DNA of 64,000 nt from an uncultured Prevotellaceae bacterium. GTDB lineage: Bacteria > Bacteroidota > Bacteroidia > Bacteroidales > Muribaculaceae. The position numbers and the translations under genes were made by a program. The stretch is taken from the NCBI GenBank assembly GCA_900317835.1, contig ONIL01000002.1:62001-126000 (forward strand). The letters run 5' to 3'. The notes under the pieces were generated by a model. It was given only the letters and a program-made list of their open reading frames with translations, did not search any database and was not told where the DNA came from. Within the stretch, counting starts at the first letter, position 1, and each line of letters opens with the position of its first letter. Shown piece after piece: positions 18,331-27,720 of the stretch.

Positions 18331-19839
18331 TCACTGGATAGTGAACGGGACGGTTTCGGGTTTTGAGTTGGGATAGGTGTCGCGCATGGTCACCTCATGC
18401 TTGTCAAAGTCAAAAGTGAACGTGGTGCCACTGATCCAGTCAACATAGTGGATACGCACCTCGAGCGTTGTGGGTGAGGTCCATGCGTAGGTTGCTGCAG
18501 CCGTAAAGTCATGAGCGAAGCCCTGCATTCGATTGATGGCATTGATTGAATAAACGGGATAACCGTTCAGTTGACTGTAACTCCACTGGCCATAGCCCAT
18601 ATCGATGCGCTCCTCGGTGCCATCATTGAAAAACATCCTGAACTGTCCATCATCAGCAATGACCAAATCCTTCAAATTATGCTTATTGGGATCCAGTGAC
18701 ATCATCTTGCCCCAAATCATCTGTTTCTTGCTCGTTTTCTTGCCCTTCGGCAAAGACAACATGGCACCAGAGCACAACTTTTCCAACTTGGCCTGCAATT
18801 TCTTCTCGGGTTTGAGCGGCTCGGCCTTGATGCCTGGCATCAGATGGTTCCAGATGCATGCAAGTTCCTCGTGACCATAGAGTTTCATACCCAAGATGAC
18901 CACCACGAGGTCGGCCTCGGGTACAACGACGGAATATTGCCCCATGGCACCGTCGGCACGGTAGGAGCCTGGCCATTTGCTCTGCCACACTTGGTAGCCG
19001 TAGCCCTGATTGCCGTCGGTGGGCGGCACGGTTTCCTTGGCACCGCCATCGATGAGGCGTGAGCAGGCTGCCGTCATATAGTCGGCACTGACTAGTTGCT
19101 CACCGTTCCAGTTGCCCTTGTTAAGCAACAACAGACCTAACTTGGCCATCGTCTCGGCTTGGACGCGCAGGCCCCAGCCACCAGTGCAGATGCCGTCGGG
19201 ACTCATCTCCCAGTCGGCCACGGTAATGTGCATGGGGTTGAACAATTTCTTCTGTAAGTACTCCAGCATGGTCTGGCCAGTCACACGCTGCACAATGGCG
19301 CTGAGCATGAACGTGCACATCGAGTCATACTGGAAACGACTGCCGGGCACGTCATCAACGGGTTTAGCGAGAAAATCCTTAACCCAATCGGTGCTGTTGT
19401 TGCGCATGGTCCCGTCGGGTTTTATGCCCGAGGCCATCATCAACAGGTCGCGCACGGTCATAGCCGCCATGTTGTCGCTGACGCGATTGGTGCGCTTGTC
19501 GGGGAAGAAGGTCATCACGCGGTCGTCCAGTCGCAGCAGGTTTTCGTCGATAGCGCAACCCACCGCCAGCGAGGTGAAGGTCTTGCTTGCCGAGTAGAGT
19601 GTATGGCTATCCTCGGCGCGGAAGGGAGTAGGATGCATCTCAGCGATCACCTTGCCGTGGCGCACGACCATCACATGGTGGATATCGCACTCGGGCAGCC
19701 TCATCAGCGAGTCCATCATGTTGATGACCGCTTGGGTGCTGGTACCCTCGGCGGCAGGGGTGCTGCGGGGCAAATCCCCCACCTGTGCCGCCAGCAGTAG
19801 CGGCAACAACGCAAGTAATATTGCAAATTGTCGTCTCAT
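18331..19839 (-). CDS. Periplasmic serine hydrolase (beta-lactamase/AmpC-like fold)
   Basis: 502 residues with a signal peptide (FAILLALLPLLLAAQ). The class C beta-lactamase/DD-peptidase fold is marked by the SxxK site in LYSASKTFTS near residue 84, a YDS element (RFQYDSMCTF), and GWGLRVQAETMAKLGLLLLNKG. A C-terminal beta domain of about 150 residues (from about 350) has no clear match. Such enzymes act on peptidoglycan peptides or esters. Its place next to the symporter and namZ makes a muropeptide role plausible, which is inference from context. Confidence 0.85.
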   Translation of the reverse strand: MRRQFAILLALLPLLLAAQVGDLPRSTPAAEGTSTQAVINMMDSLMRLPECDIHHVMVVRHGKVIAEMHPTPFRAEDSHTLYSASKTFTSLAVGCAIDENLLRLDDRVMTFFPDKRTNRVSDNMAAMTVRDLLMMASGIKPDGTMRNNSTDWVKDFLAKPVDDVPGSRFQYDSMCTFMLSAIVQRVTGQTMLEYLQKKLFNPMHITVADWEMSPDGICTGGWGLRVQAETMAKLGLLLLNKGNWNGEQLVSADYMTAACSRLIDGGAKETVPPTDGNQGYGYQVWQSKWPGSYRADGAMGQYSVVVPEADLVVVILGMKLYGHEELACIWNHLMPGIKAEPLKPEKKLQAKLEKLCSGAMLSLPKGKKTSKKQMIWGKMMSLDPNKHNLKDLVIADDGQFRMFFNDGTEERIDMGYGQWSYSQLNGYPVYSINAINRMQGFAHDFTAAATYAWTSPTTLEVRIHYVDWISGTTFTFDFDKHEVTMRDTYPNSKPETVPFTIQ

Positions 19840-19844
19840 AGCAG

Positions 19845-20744
19845 TTAGTTTTGATATTGTTTTAGGGCTTGTTGCAGTTCGTTGACGATGAGCATTTTCA
19901 GCTCCTTGGGCTCCACCACCTCGATGCTGGCCCCGTGTGACATGATTTCCTCCTTGAGGTCATAGGTGATGCGCATCTTGTAGGAAAAAACGGAGTAGTT
20001 GTCATGAACCTCTTCCTGCTGGGAACTGTGCAACGGCAAGGCGCGGAAGTACTTGGCCTGTGTGGGTTCTATCCTCAGGACGATGCGCTTGGGGCTATTT
20101 TGATTAGTGATGATGCCGAAGCAGTCCTTGAAGAATTCCGACGGATTGATGTTGACAGGCATGGCAAACGTGTCCTTGAGCAGGTTCAGGTTGTTCATGC
20201 GGTCAAGCGAATAGGTCTTGACGAGGCCGTCCTTGACGTTTAGGCCAATGACATACCACAGTTGCTTGAAAATCTTGACAAAATAGGGCTCCAGCACAAT
20301 GTCATCTGTAGGCAGTGAACGGGTATAGCTCTTGTAGGAAAAGCGGATGCGCCTGTTCTGCTTCAATGCCTCGATGATGACGGGCAAGTGCTCGCGTGCC
20401 GAGGGCACATTCTCAAGCATGATGCGTTCGATGATGTCATGGGCACTGCTCAGCACACCACTCATCGACACCGAGTCCATCAACCATGACCTCAAGCGCG
20501 CATTGTTTTCTCCGCCAGTGTCATCGATGTAGTATTCAAAGGTCGATTTGTCACAGCGTATATCGACGTCGAACATTTCCTCAATGCCATCGCGGTAATG
20601 GAAGAATGTGCGTCGGGCCAGCGGTTTCCCCTCACTGATGTCACTGCTCAGCCAGACATCATTCAGATCCTTGAGCGTGATGCGCCCATAGCGGCTGATG
20701 GTATCTACCAGCCACACGTATTTAGTCACGAGGTTGCGTGCCAT
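19845..20744 (-). CDS. WYL-domain transcriptional regulator
   Basis: 299 residues. The N-terminal winged helix (about 1-70; RYGRITLKDLNDVWLSS) is followed by a WYL domain (about 125-200; RRIRFSYKSYTRS, LEPYFVKIFKQLWYVIGLN, TYSLDRMNNL) and a C-terminal extension (WCX-like) to residue 299. WYL domains bind nucleic-acid or other negatively charged ligands and control transcription. It sits between the serine hydrolase (5 bp) and the symporter (19 bp), so it probably regulates this cluster. Confidence 0.88.
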   Translation of the reverse strand: MARNLVTKYVWLVDTISRYGRITLKDLNDVWLSSDISEGKPLARRTFFHYRDGIEEMFDVDIRCDKSTFEYYIDDTGGENNARLRSWLMDSVSMSGVLSSAHDIIERIMLENVPSAREHLPVIIEALKQNRRIRFSYKSYTRSLPTDDIVLEPYFVKIFKQLWYVIGLNVKDGLVKTYSLDRMNNLNLLKDTFAMPVNINPSEFFKDCFGIITNQNSPKRIVLRIEPTQAKYFRALPLHSSQQEEVHDNYSVFSYKMRITYDLKEEIMSHGASIEVVEPKELKMLIVNELQQALKQYQN

Positions 20745-20763
20745 GGTTTGAAGTCTGGAATGG

Positions 20764-22221
20764 TCAACTTGAAACCCTGTCGCGCTTGATCAGTAATGCC
20801 AAGCCTATCATGGTAAGTGCCGCATTCAGCAGCAGCAATTCGAACCCCAGCGTGTAGTCATACTGGTTCTTGAGCCACATCTGGATGAAGAAGCTAATGA
20901 CGGGAGCAGCGATGCACACCACAGGAACCAGGCGGTCGCGAACGGGGCTCTTGCATATCATGCCGAAGGCAAACAAGCCCAGGATGGGACCATAGGTGTA
21001 ACTGGCAAGGGTATAGACCGCACTGATGGCGTCACTGTTGCTGATGGCATAGAAAATGAGGATTACCAGACCCATGCCGGCAGCCATGGCAATGTGAACC
21101 ATGCGGCGGGTGCGTCCCAACGCTTTGTCGTCCTGTTTCTTGTCTGCTCCAAGGATATCAACGGTGAACGAGGTTGTGAGCGAAGTCAGAGCCGAACCTG
21201 CAGCCGAGTAGGCTGCTGCAATCAGGCCGATAATGAACACCACGCCCAGCAGCACGGGCATGCCCTCGCTGAAGGCCACTGTGCCGAACAACTCGTCGGT
21301 CTTCTCGGGCATGGCGATGCCGTGAGCCTTGACGTGCATGGTGAGCAGAGTGCCCAGCACGAGGAACAGCGCAATGACAATCACCTGCAGGAATACGCTG
21401 ACAATGAGGTTTTTGGCCGACTCGCTGGCGTTCTTGCAAGCAAGGCTGCGTTGCATCAGGTCTTGGTCAAGGCCCGTCGTGGCGATAACCATGAAGATGC
21501 CCGCAATGAACTGTTTCCAGAAGTAGGTGCCCTCCTTGGGATTGTCAAAGAAGAACATGCGGGACGTGTCGTCGCCAGCCACGGCCTTGCACAAGCCTGC
21601 GAGATCATAACCCAGGCACTTGGCAACGAAGTAGATACTCAGCACAACCGACAGGATGAGGCAGAAGCTCTTCAATGTGTCGGTCCAGATGACGGTCTTC
21701 ACACCACCCTGCAACGTGTAAAGGAAAATCAGTGCAATGGTGACGATGACGTTGATGACAAAGGGGATGTGCAACGGCGAGAACACCAGCAACTGCAAGG
21801 TGACGCACACGACATAGAAGCGCACTGCCGCTCCCAGCATCTTGCTGATAAAGAAGAACCATGCGCCGCTCTTGTGGGTGCTGCCGCCGAAACGTTGCTC
21901 CAGATAGCCGTAGATGGACACCAGGTTGCGCTTGTAAAACAACGGGATGAGCACATAGGCGATGACAAAGTAGCCCACGATGAAGCCCAGCGCCATCTGC
22001 ATGTAGCTGAAGCCCTTGGTGACTACCATGCCCGGTACCGAGATGAAAGTTACACCCGAGATGGGCGCACCCAGCATGGCAATAGCAACGATAAACCACG
22101 GGGCTTGACGGCCGCCGCTCAAGGCGGTAGCGGTGTCACTCTTGCGTGATGCGGCCCACGAGATGATAAACAGGAGAATGAAGTAGCCAACAATGGTGGC
22201 AAGTACAATCCAGGGAGTCAT
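20764..22221 (-). CDS. Sodium:solute symporter (SSS family)
   Basis: 485 residues with about 13 membrane helices. SSS signatures include GAPISGVTFISVPGMV near residue 55, FYKRNLVSIYGYLEQRFGG near 115, IATTGLDQDLMQRSLACKN near 250 and AAYSAAGSALTSLTTSFTVDIL near 345. It moves a solute into the cytoplasm with sodium. Next to namZ the natural guess is MurNAc or a related amino sugar, but the substrate cannot be read from sequence. Confidence 0.88.
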   Translation of the reverse strand: MTPWIVLATIVGYFILLFIISWAASRKSDTATALSGGRQAPWFIVAIAMLGAPISGVTFISVPGMVVTKGFSYMQMALGFIVGYFVIAYVLIPLFYKRNLVSIYGYLEQRFGGSTHKSGAWFFFISKMLGAAVRFYVVCVTLQLLVFSPLHIPFVINVIVTIALIFLYTLQGGVKTVIWTDTLKSFCLILSVVLSIYFVAKCLGYDLAGLCKAVAGDDTSRMFFFDNPKEGTYFWKQFIAGIFMVIATTGLDQDLMQRSLACKNASESAKNLIVSVFLQVIVIALFLVLGTLLTMHVKAHGIAMPEKTDELFGTVAFSEGMPVLLGVVFIIGLIAAAYSAAGSALTSLTTSFTVDILGADKKQDDKALGRTRRMVHIAMAAGMGLVILIFYAISNSDAISAVYTLASYTYGPILGLFAFGMICKSPVRDRLVPVVCIAAPVISFFIQMWLKNQYDYTLGFELLLLNAALTMIGLALLIKRDRVSS

Positions 22222-22302
22222 ATTGTGTAGTTAATAGTTAACAGTTTAATGAGAATAGTGAATAGTCGTCTAGATAGGGTGCGTTATTAAGGCTCTTTTA
22301 AC

Positions 22303-23580
22303 CTATTCCTCATAGAGGAGATAGGGGCGGCGTTGCACCTTGAAGAGTTCAACATCGGCTTGCCAGGTGGCTTTGATTTCATCGGCGCTCTTGCCTTGGG
22401 CAATCAGTTCGCGCACGCGTGTGGTGCCCATCAGCAGGTCAAAGAAGTTGCTCTTCAAGTAGAACTGGTGTCCACCCTTAGTAAGGTTGCGGTAAGCGTC
22501 GATGAGATACTCCAGGTTGATACCCTTGGCAATGACTTCCTCGGGATCAAGATTGTGCAGGTCCACGCCATGACACAGTTTGTCCATCTGCGGTGGCGTC
22601 TTGGCGCCAGGGCGGCTGGTGGGCGTGAACTCGAAGTCATAGCCTGTCATTTCGGGGTGCCCATAGACCTGGAAGGGCCAATCGGTGCCGCGTCCCAGGC
22701 TTACTGTCGTACCCTCGAAGTAACACATCGACGGGTACAGGTAGATGGCCAGCATATTGGGCAGGTTGGGACTGGGAGCGATGGGCAACGAGTAGCGTGT
22801 TTGGTGAGTGTAGTTCTCGCACGGGATGACGGTCAGGTCACACTTCAGGCCTTTCTTGAGCCACCCTTCGCCGTTGGCCATCTGCGCCATCTCGCCAAGG
22901 GTTAAGCCGTGCACGGTGGGAATAGGCAGACGTCCCACACCCGACTTGAGCGTCATGTCCAGGATGGGGCCGTCAACATACATGCCGTTGGGGTTGGGGC
23001 GGTCGAGCACCATGAATTGCTTGTTGTAGGTGACTGCGGCGTCCATCAGGTTGATCATTGTAACATAGTAGGTGTAGAACCGCAGTCCCACATCCTGTAT
23101 ATCGGTGACAATGATGTCGATACCGCTCATCACCTCGGGGCTGGGCATCGGTGACTTGCCGTCGTAGAGTGATGCGATTGGAATTCCTGTTTTCTCGTCA
23201 ACGCTGCTCGAAACGTGCTCTCCGGCGTCGGCATTACCGCGGAAACCGTGCTCGGGCGAGAAGATGGTTACCACGTTCACGCCTTGCTCCAGCATCAGGT
23301 CAAGGGTGTGCTTGTCGCCCACCATGCCCGTTTGGTTGCTGAGCAGTGCCACGCGTTTGCCCTTGAGCATCGGGACATACTGGCTCGTTCGGGCGGCACC
23401 CACCACGACCTCACCGGCAGCCGTGCTCGTGTTCGGCTGGACCGCTTGTTGCGCATTGGTGTTGGTGGAACTGGCGGCAGTGCCGTTCATGCGGGTTCCG
23501 CAAGCATTCAAGGTGGTCATCGATGTGAGCGACAGCCACAGGACAATCATCATTAGATAATTCTTGCTCATTTTTTTCAT
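22303..23580 (-). CDS. namZ: NamZ-type exo-beta-N-acetylmuramidase (DUF1343) lipoprotein
   Basis: 425 residues. A lipoprotein signal ends at TTLNACGT; a Ser/Thr/Gln-rich linker (about 30-58) leads to the DUF1343 domain: GKRVALLSNQTGMVGD, FSPEHGFRGNADAGE near residue 112, DIQDVGLRFYTYYVTM, VLDRPNPNG, EGTTVSLGRGTDWPFQVYG and PEMTGYDF. NamZ removes MurNAc from the non-reducing end of peptidoglycan chains. It heads the minus-strand run ending with xerD, and a promoter lies just upstream. Confidence 0.88.
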   Translation of the reverse strand: MKKMSKNYLMMIVLWLSLTSMTTLNACGTRMNGTAASSTNTNAQQAVQPNTSTAAGEVVVGAARTSQYVPMLKGKRVALLSNQTGMVGDKHTLDLMLEQGVNVVTIFSPEHGFRGNADAGEHVSSSVDEKTGIPIASLYDGKSPMPSPEVMSGIDIIVTDIQDVGLRFYTYYVTMINLMDAAVTYNKQFMVLDRPNPNGMYVDGPILDMTLKSGVGRLPIPTVHGLTLGEMAQMANGEGWLKKGLKCDLTVIPCENYTHQTRYSLPIAPSPNLPNMLAIYLYPSMCYFEGTTVSLGRGTDWPFQVYGHPEMTGYDFEFTPTSRPGAKTPPQMDKLCHGVDLHNLDPEEVIAKGINLEYLIDAYRNLTKGGHQFYLKSNFFDLLMGTTRVRELIAQGKSADEIKATWQADVELFKVQRRPYLLYEE

Positions 23581-23608
23581 TTGTTCCTTTGATTGTGATT
23601 ATTCCGTG

Positions 23609-23638
23609 CAAATATAACTATTTCATTTCAATCACAAG
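23609..23638 (-). promoter_or_regulatory. Promoter for namZ
   Basis: Minus-strand -7 TATATTTG (23609-23616); a CTTG -33-like element lies 18 nt away at 23635-23638. Confidence 0.5.
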
Positions 23639-23752
23639 CAATATTCAAGACAATTTTGCCAAAAACTGGCACACGTGCGCCGCAACCATCTTCCTTTGAA
23701 TGATGACACACTCTTTCCTCTTCATTTTTTTCGTCATTATCGTTGCAGGGAA

Positions 23753-23784
23753 GTTGATACATTGATCGTGATTTTGTAATTTTG
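23753..23784 (+). promoter_or_regulatory. Promoter of the first nuclease gene, near-leaderless
   Basis: -33 GTTG (23753-23756), 20-nt spacer, -7 TAATTTTG (23777-23784). The ATG follows only 11 bp after the -7 box, implying a 5' leader of just a few bases. Confidence 0.6.
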
Positions 23785-23795
23785 CGGATAAGAAT

Positions 23796-24608
23796 ATGAC
23801 GACAATAAAGGAAGTGTGTAAATTTGGTGCTTGGGCTCTGACTGTGGCTTTGGTATGCTTTTTGCTGTATAGGGTTGCAGTGAACAAGACAAAGCCATAT
23901 CTGGTGCCGTTGAGCGACGGTGGTCGTGACAGCCTGATGACCGTCGGAGTGCCTAATGCATTGAACGACACGTTGGTGAGGTATGATGCCTTTGACGTGT
24001 ACTTTAACAGCAGTTGGGGCATTGCTGATTGTGCTGTTTACGAGCTCACGTCCACCGAATTGGACGGCACTGCCGAGCGTGGAGGGGACTTCATGCAGGA
24101 TGCCTCCATCGCAGGTTGTCCTGAACCCGCTGAATACGTCGGTAGCGGGATGGATCGTGGCCATCTAGTGCCGGCCGCCGATCTCAAGTGGAGCGAGAAG
24201 GCGATGCGGCAATCTTTCCTGCTGACCAATGTTGCCCCCATGCACAAGGCTTTGAACGGCGGTGGATGGGCCAAGTTGGAAGAGAAAGTGCGTGAGTGGG
24301 CCGTGCGTGACAGTGCTTTGCTCGTGTTTACTGGCCCTGTTGTCAATCCAGATGACACAACTCTCATGAGTGGCAAGGTGAAGGTGCCGGGCGCCTTTTA
24401 CAAGGTGATTATGGCGCCTTGCGTGAGGCCAACCAGGGCCGTTGCATTCATCTATCCCAATGGTAGCAGTGGTGGGCGGTTGCGGCAGTATGCCGTGAGT
24501 GTTGATGAGGTAGAAGAGAAGACGGGATTGGATTTCTTCCCCCTTTTGTCCTCTGATGAGCAGCGGCGTCTGGAAAGTGACGTGAAACTCGAAATATGGA
24601 TCAATTAA
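23796..24608 (+). CDS. Membrane-anchored DNA/RNA non-specific endonuclease
   Basis: 270 residues. One N-terminal membrane helix (about 9-28) anchors a NUC-family beta-beta-alpha-metal nuclease. The active-site block GMDRGHLVPAADLKWS has the catalytic His in DRGH near residue 125, and the metal-ligand Asn lies in LLTNVAP. The domain faces the periplasm or outside and would degrade nucleic acids for nutrition or competition. A second NUC gene starts 30 bp downstream. Confidence 0.88.
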   Translation: MTTIKEVCKFGAWALTVALVCFLLYRVAVNKTKPYLVPLSDGGRDSLMTVGVPNALNDTLVRYDAFDVYFNSSWGIADCAVYELTSTELDGTAERGGDFMQDASIAGCPEPAEYVGSGMDRGHLVPAADLKWSEKAMRQSFLLTNVAPMHKALNGGGWAKLEEKVREWAVRDSALLVFTGPVVNPDDTTLMSGKVKVPGAFYKVIMAPCVRPTRAVAFIYPNGSSGGRLRQYAVSVDEVEEKTGLDFFPLLSSDEQRRLESDVKLEIWIN

Positions 24609-24638
24609 TTCAATAGTTAGCATTAACCAATTGCGAAA

Positions 24639-25520
24639 ATGAAGCATTTCCTGAAAATCTGGATTCTTGTAACTGCTATGGTGATGGGTGGGGCCTTGCC
24701 TCCCCAGATGATTGGCGATAGTGGGTTTGTTACACAATGGAGTGCCCAAGCCAAATCAAAAACCAAGAAAAAGAAAAAATCCAAGAAGTCCACTCTTCCC
24801 AAGAAATCCACTTTCATTAGCAAGTCCACTATCCCCAGCAAGTCCAGCTCCTTGATGGCCGTCGGCGTTCCCAAGGGCGTCTCAAACCAGGTCATCAACT
24901 ACGAGGCAATCAGGGTGAACTTCAACCCCTCATTGAGGATCCCCAACTGTGTGGCCTATGAGTTGACGGCAACAATGGTCGATATGGCCGATGCTCCCGG
25001 GCATGAGAGCCGCAAGTCCTATAACTATGCCAAGGACCCTGCTGTCAAGTCTTGCCCCGAGAATTGGGAATACCGTGGCAGTGGATACAGCCGTGGTCAC
25101 ATGGCTCCGGCAATGGATATGCGTTGGGACAAAACTCCCATGACGCAATGTTTCTACATGACCAATATGTGCCCCCAGGATACCAAACTCAACAACGATC
25201 ACTGGCGTTCTCTTGAGGAAAAGGTGCACCGTTGGGCAAAGCGTGACAAGCGCTTGATGGTCTATACAGGCCCCATCATGGGCAGGAATCCCAAGATGAT
25301 TGGCAAGGATAAAGCGAATATTGCTGTTCCTGATGCCTTCTTTAAGGTCATATACGCCCCCGAACAAAAACGGGCGATAGCCTTTATTTATCCTAATACT
25401 CCGTGCCCTGGCGGAATCAGCAAGTATGCTGTCACGGTTGCCGAGGTAGAGCGTCGCACCGGTCTCACCTTCTCGAGTGCCATTCCCAAGCAACAATGCC
25501 GTATAGCTGACTGGGAATGA
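24639..25520 (+). CDS. Secreted DNA/RNA non-specific endonuclease with Lys/Ser-rich linker
   Basis: 293 residues. An N-terminal signal-like segment (about 1-30) is followed by an unusually basic stretch (about 35-68) made of Lys runs and repeated KST units (KKST, SKST, SKSS), which could bind nucleic acid or cell wall. The NUC domain holds GYSRGHMAPAMDMRWD (His near residue 150) and FYMTNMCPQD. Ser replaces Asp in the usual DRGH, as in many Bacteroidetes members. Likely co-transcribed with the preceding nuclease. Confidence 0.88.
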   Translation: MKHFLKIWILVTAMVMGGALPPQMIGDSGFVTQWSAQAKSKTKKKKKSKKSTLPKKSTFISKSTIPSKSSSLMAVGVPKGVSNQVINYEAIRVNFNPSLRIPNCVAYELTATMVDMADAPGHESRKSYNYAKDPAVKSCPENWEYRGSGYSRGHMAPAMDMRWDKTPMTQCFYMTNMCPQDTKLNNDHWRSLEEKVHRWAKRDKRLMVYTGPIMGRNPKMIGKDKANIAVPDAFFKVIYAPEQKRAIAFIYPNTPCPGGISKYAVTVAEVERRTGLTFSSAIPKQQCRIADWE

Positions 25521-25540
25521 CGAAATGATATTGATTTGTT

Positions 25541-25891
25541 ATGGACGTTGTGAATTTACTCGCCTTCAGCCATCGCAGCCAGTTGCGACAATGGCTCGAG
25601 GAGAACCATGAAACTGAACGCCAATGTTGGGTGGTGGCCTATCGCAAGGTGAAACCCCAATGGGATGCTTTGGCCTACATAGATATTGTCGAGGAGGCCT
25701 TGTGCTTCGGATGGATTGACTCTACCAACAAGAAGTTGCCGGACGGGCGTCTTGTCCAACGGCTCTCGCCACGACGCAAAGCCAGCCACTGGACCGAACT
25801 GAACAAGCAACGATGCCAGGACCTGGAACAACGGGGGTTGATGACCGCTGCCGGCCGTGCCGCGCTGAGTAGATTGAAAGAATCCCGTTAA
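25541..25891 (+). CDS. YdeI-like protein, short form
   Basis: 116 residues. It shows the N-terminal YdeI/OmpD-associated pattern: RQWLEENHETERQCWVV, LAYIDIVEEALCFGWIDSTNKKL, LVQRLSPRRKASHWTELNKQR and GLMTAAGRAAL. Usual members run on for about 70 further residues; this one stops at once and abuts the convergent AlkD-like gene (stop codons adjacent), so it may be a natural short form or a C-terminal truncation. Function unknown. Confidence 0.7.
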   Translation: MDVVNLLAFSHRSQLRQWLEENHETERQCWVVAYRKVKPQWDALAYIDIVEEALCFGWIDSTNKKLPDGRLVQRLSPRRKASHWTELNKQRCQDLEQRGLMTAAGRAALSRLKESR

Positions 25892-26653
25892 TTAGGTTTT
25901 GGAGGGGAGGGTCATCCAATAGTGTCGTTCTTCAGGCGACATTTTTTCGATGGCGTAACGCAGGGCGGTTCGGGGCATCTCGTGGGCATGTTTAGTGAGG
26001 AATTGCCTCAGCAGGTCCATGCCGTCGCGCTTGCCCACCTCGCGCAGCATCCAGCCGACAGCCTTGTGCATCAGGTCGTGCGGGTGGTGCAGGTGAATCA
26101 AGGCATAGCGCAGGCTCCACGACGGATCGCCCGCTTGGGTGGTTCTCAAGGTACACACGATGCTCATGCGCTGACGCCACAGGCATGGGCTGGCGGCTAA
26201 GGCATCAAGAACAGTCAGTTTATCTCCAAGCCGCGTGGGCAATAATAGCCAATGGCCAAGTATCTTGGGCGCTGACAAGTCAACCAGGTCCCAGTTGTTG
26301 GCTTGTTCGGCATATTGCAAATACATCTTCACGATCTCGTCGCGCTCTCCGATGGCGCAATCGTCATTTTCCAGCCGCTTTGTCGCCTGTTTGCCGAAGC
26401 GCTCTACCAGCACCAGCAGCCCGCACAACCTCACCTCGTGCCAATGTGACATCAGCAGTTCAGGTACTTCCTTGATGGGCAGGTCCCGTGCCACATTCTT
26501 AGCCACTAGGCGTGTCTGCGGCACTTTCAATCCCAGGAATTCATCGCCCTCGCCATATTGACCAGGTCCGGTTTTGAAAAACCGCATCAACTCCTGACGC
26601 TGCTGCTCGTCCTGCAGCGATTCCATGTGTTTGATGATTTCTTTTGCTGTCAT
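25892..26653 (-). CDS. AlkD-like DNA alkylation repair protein
   Basis: 253 residues of HEAT-like helical repeats. Family marks include FFKTGPGQYGEGDEFLGLKVPQTR near residue 24-48, NNWDLVDLSAPKILG near 137-150, SPCLWRQRMSIV and HDLMHKAVGWMLREVGKRDG near 193-212. AlkD-type glycosylases excise bulky or cationic alkylated bases. Same strand as the SDR gene 18 bp upstream. Confidence 0.9.
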   Translation of the reverse strand: MTAKEIIKHMESLQDEQQRQELMRFFKTGPGQYGEGDEFLGLKVPQTRLVAKNVARDLPIKEVPELLMSHWHEVRLCGLLVLVERFGKQATKRLENDDCAIGERDEIVKMYLQYAEQANNWDLVDLSAPKILGHWLLLPTRLGDKLTVLDALAASPCLWRQRMSIVCTLRTTQAGDPSWSLRYALIHLHHPHDLMHKAVGWMLREVGKRDGMDLLRQFLTKHAHEMPRTALRYAIEKMSPEERHYWMTLPSKT

Positions 26654-26671
26654 TTTGCTTGATTGATGGTG

Positions 26672-27409
26672 TTATTCTTCCAATTTCCAGCCATGGTCGC
26701 CGTGGTAGACCATTTGGCGGGTCATGCCGCCGTCGATGCATATGTTTTCGCCTGTGATGAAGCCTGCCTTGTCTGAGCAAAGGAACAGCACCATGCTGGC
26801 GATATCCTGAGGAGTGCCGACGCGTCCAGCGGGTTGCTGGATGGCATCGGGGCCACTAAAGACCGTGCCGTGCGTGTCGATCCAACCTGGAGAGATGGAG
26901 TTGACACGGACACGACCGGCAAGGCTGACGGCTAGCGCGTGGGTGAGTGCTGCGATACCACCCTTGGCAGCGGTGTAACTCTCGGTCTGTGGCTGGCTCA
27001 TGCGGTCCCGTGACGACGAGATGTTGACGATGGCAGCTCCAGGTGCGAAATGCTGAGCGAACAGCTTGACCAAATAGAACGGGGCGGTGATACCCACACT
27101 CAGGGCATACTGGAATTCTTCGTAGGTACACTCGTCAATGCCCTTCATCAGTGGTAAGGCATTGTTAATCAAGTAATCCACATGACCATGCTTGTCGATG
27201 ACCTCGTGGGCAAACTGCTCCAGAACCTGCTTGGAGGCGATATCGCCCACAAAGTGCGGTCCCTGCTGCTTGTCTATCACGCAAACATGAGCGCCTGCTT
27301 CACTAAACTCAGTAGCAATGCACTGCCCGATGCCTCGTGCGCCGCCAGTCACTACCACCACTTTATCCTTGAATTCCATAAGGTTATGCTTTGATTTGGC
27401 TTCATTCAT
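26672..27409 (-). CDS. Short-chain dehydrogenase/reductase (SDR)
   Basis: 245 residues: the NAD(P)-binding motif VVVTGGARGIGQ near residue 18, INNALPL near 85, a catalytic Ser in NISSSRD near 133, the YxxxK site in SYTAAKGG near 146, and a cofactor-loop SPGWIDTHG. The C-terminus ENICIDGGMTRQM is typical. Substrate unknown. A -7 box at 27440-27447 fits the first Met as start. Confidence 0.88.
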   Translation of the reverse strand: MNEAKSKHNLMEFKDKVVVVTGGARGIGQCIATEFSEAGAHVCVIDKQQGPHFVGDIASKQVLEQFAHEVIDKHGHVDYLINNALPLMKGIDECTYEEFQYALSVGITAPFYLVKLFAQHFAPGAAIVNISSSRDRMSQPQTESYTAAKGGIAALTHALAVSLAGRVRVNSISPGWIDTHGTVFSGPDAIQQPAGRVGTPQDIASMVLFLCSDKAGFITGENICIDGGMTRQMVYHGDHGWKLEE

Positions 27410-27439
27410 ATTCTCAGATGATTGTTATGATAACTCATA

Positions 27440-27447
27440 CAAAATTA
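27440..27447 (-). promoter_or_regulatory. Probable -7 box for the SDR gene
   Basis: Minus-strand TAATTTTG, 31 bp before the start codon; no clear -33 box. Confidence 0.35.
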
Positions 27448-27642
27448 ATTAAATATTTAGATTCCATATCATCTCGAGTGGAAATATCTCAATATTTTCA
27501 TGTAATGACATGAGAGCGAATGTGATTTCATGGCCCCAGAGCGTTGTGTTGCTCATGGTTAACGATGTAGAAAAGCGACGCGTGTTTGCCCCTTGCCTAT
27601 TATAAATAGGGTAACAATTTTAAAAGAACAACAAACTTTTAG

Positions 27643-27650
27643 TATCTTTG
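27643..27650 (+). promoter_or_regulatory. Probable -7 box for the M6 protease gene
   Basis: TATCTTTG fits TAnnTTTG, 70 bp before the ATG. The 5' leader would carry a short inverted repeat around GGTATACC and GGGTATAC (27669-27697). The rest of the 312-bp gap from 27410 shows no gene. Confidence 0.45.
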
Positions 27651-27720
27651 CAGGGTGTGTTAAACTGGTATACCTTATAGATGATTTATGGGTATACTTT
27701 TACGTTATTAGTTAAAAATT

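Noticed and set aside
21094-22149. 351-codon plus-strand frame
   Set aside because: Antisense to the sodium symporter; highly charged, low-complexity product typical of shadow frames.
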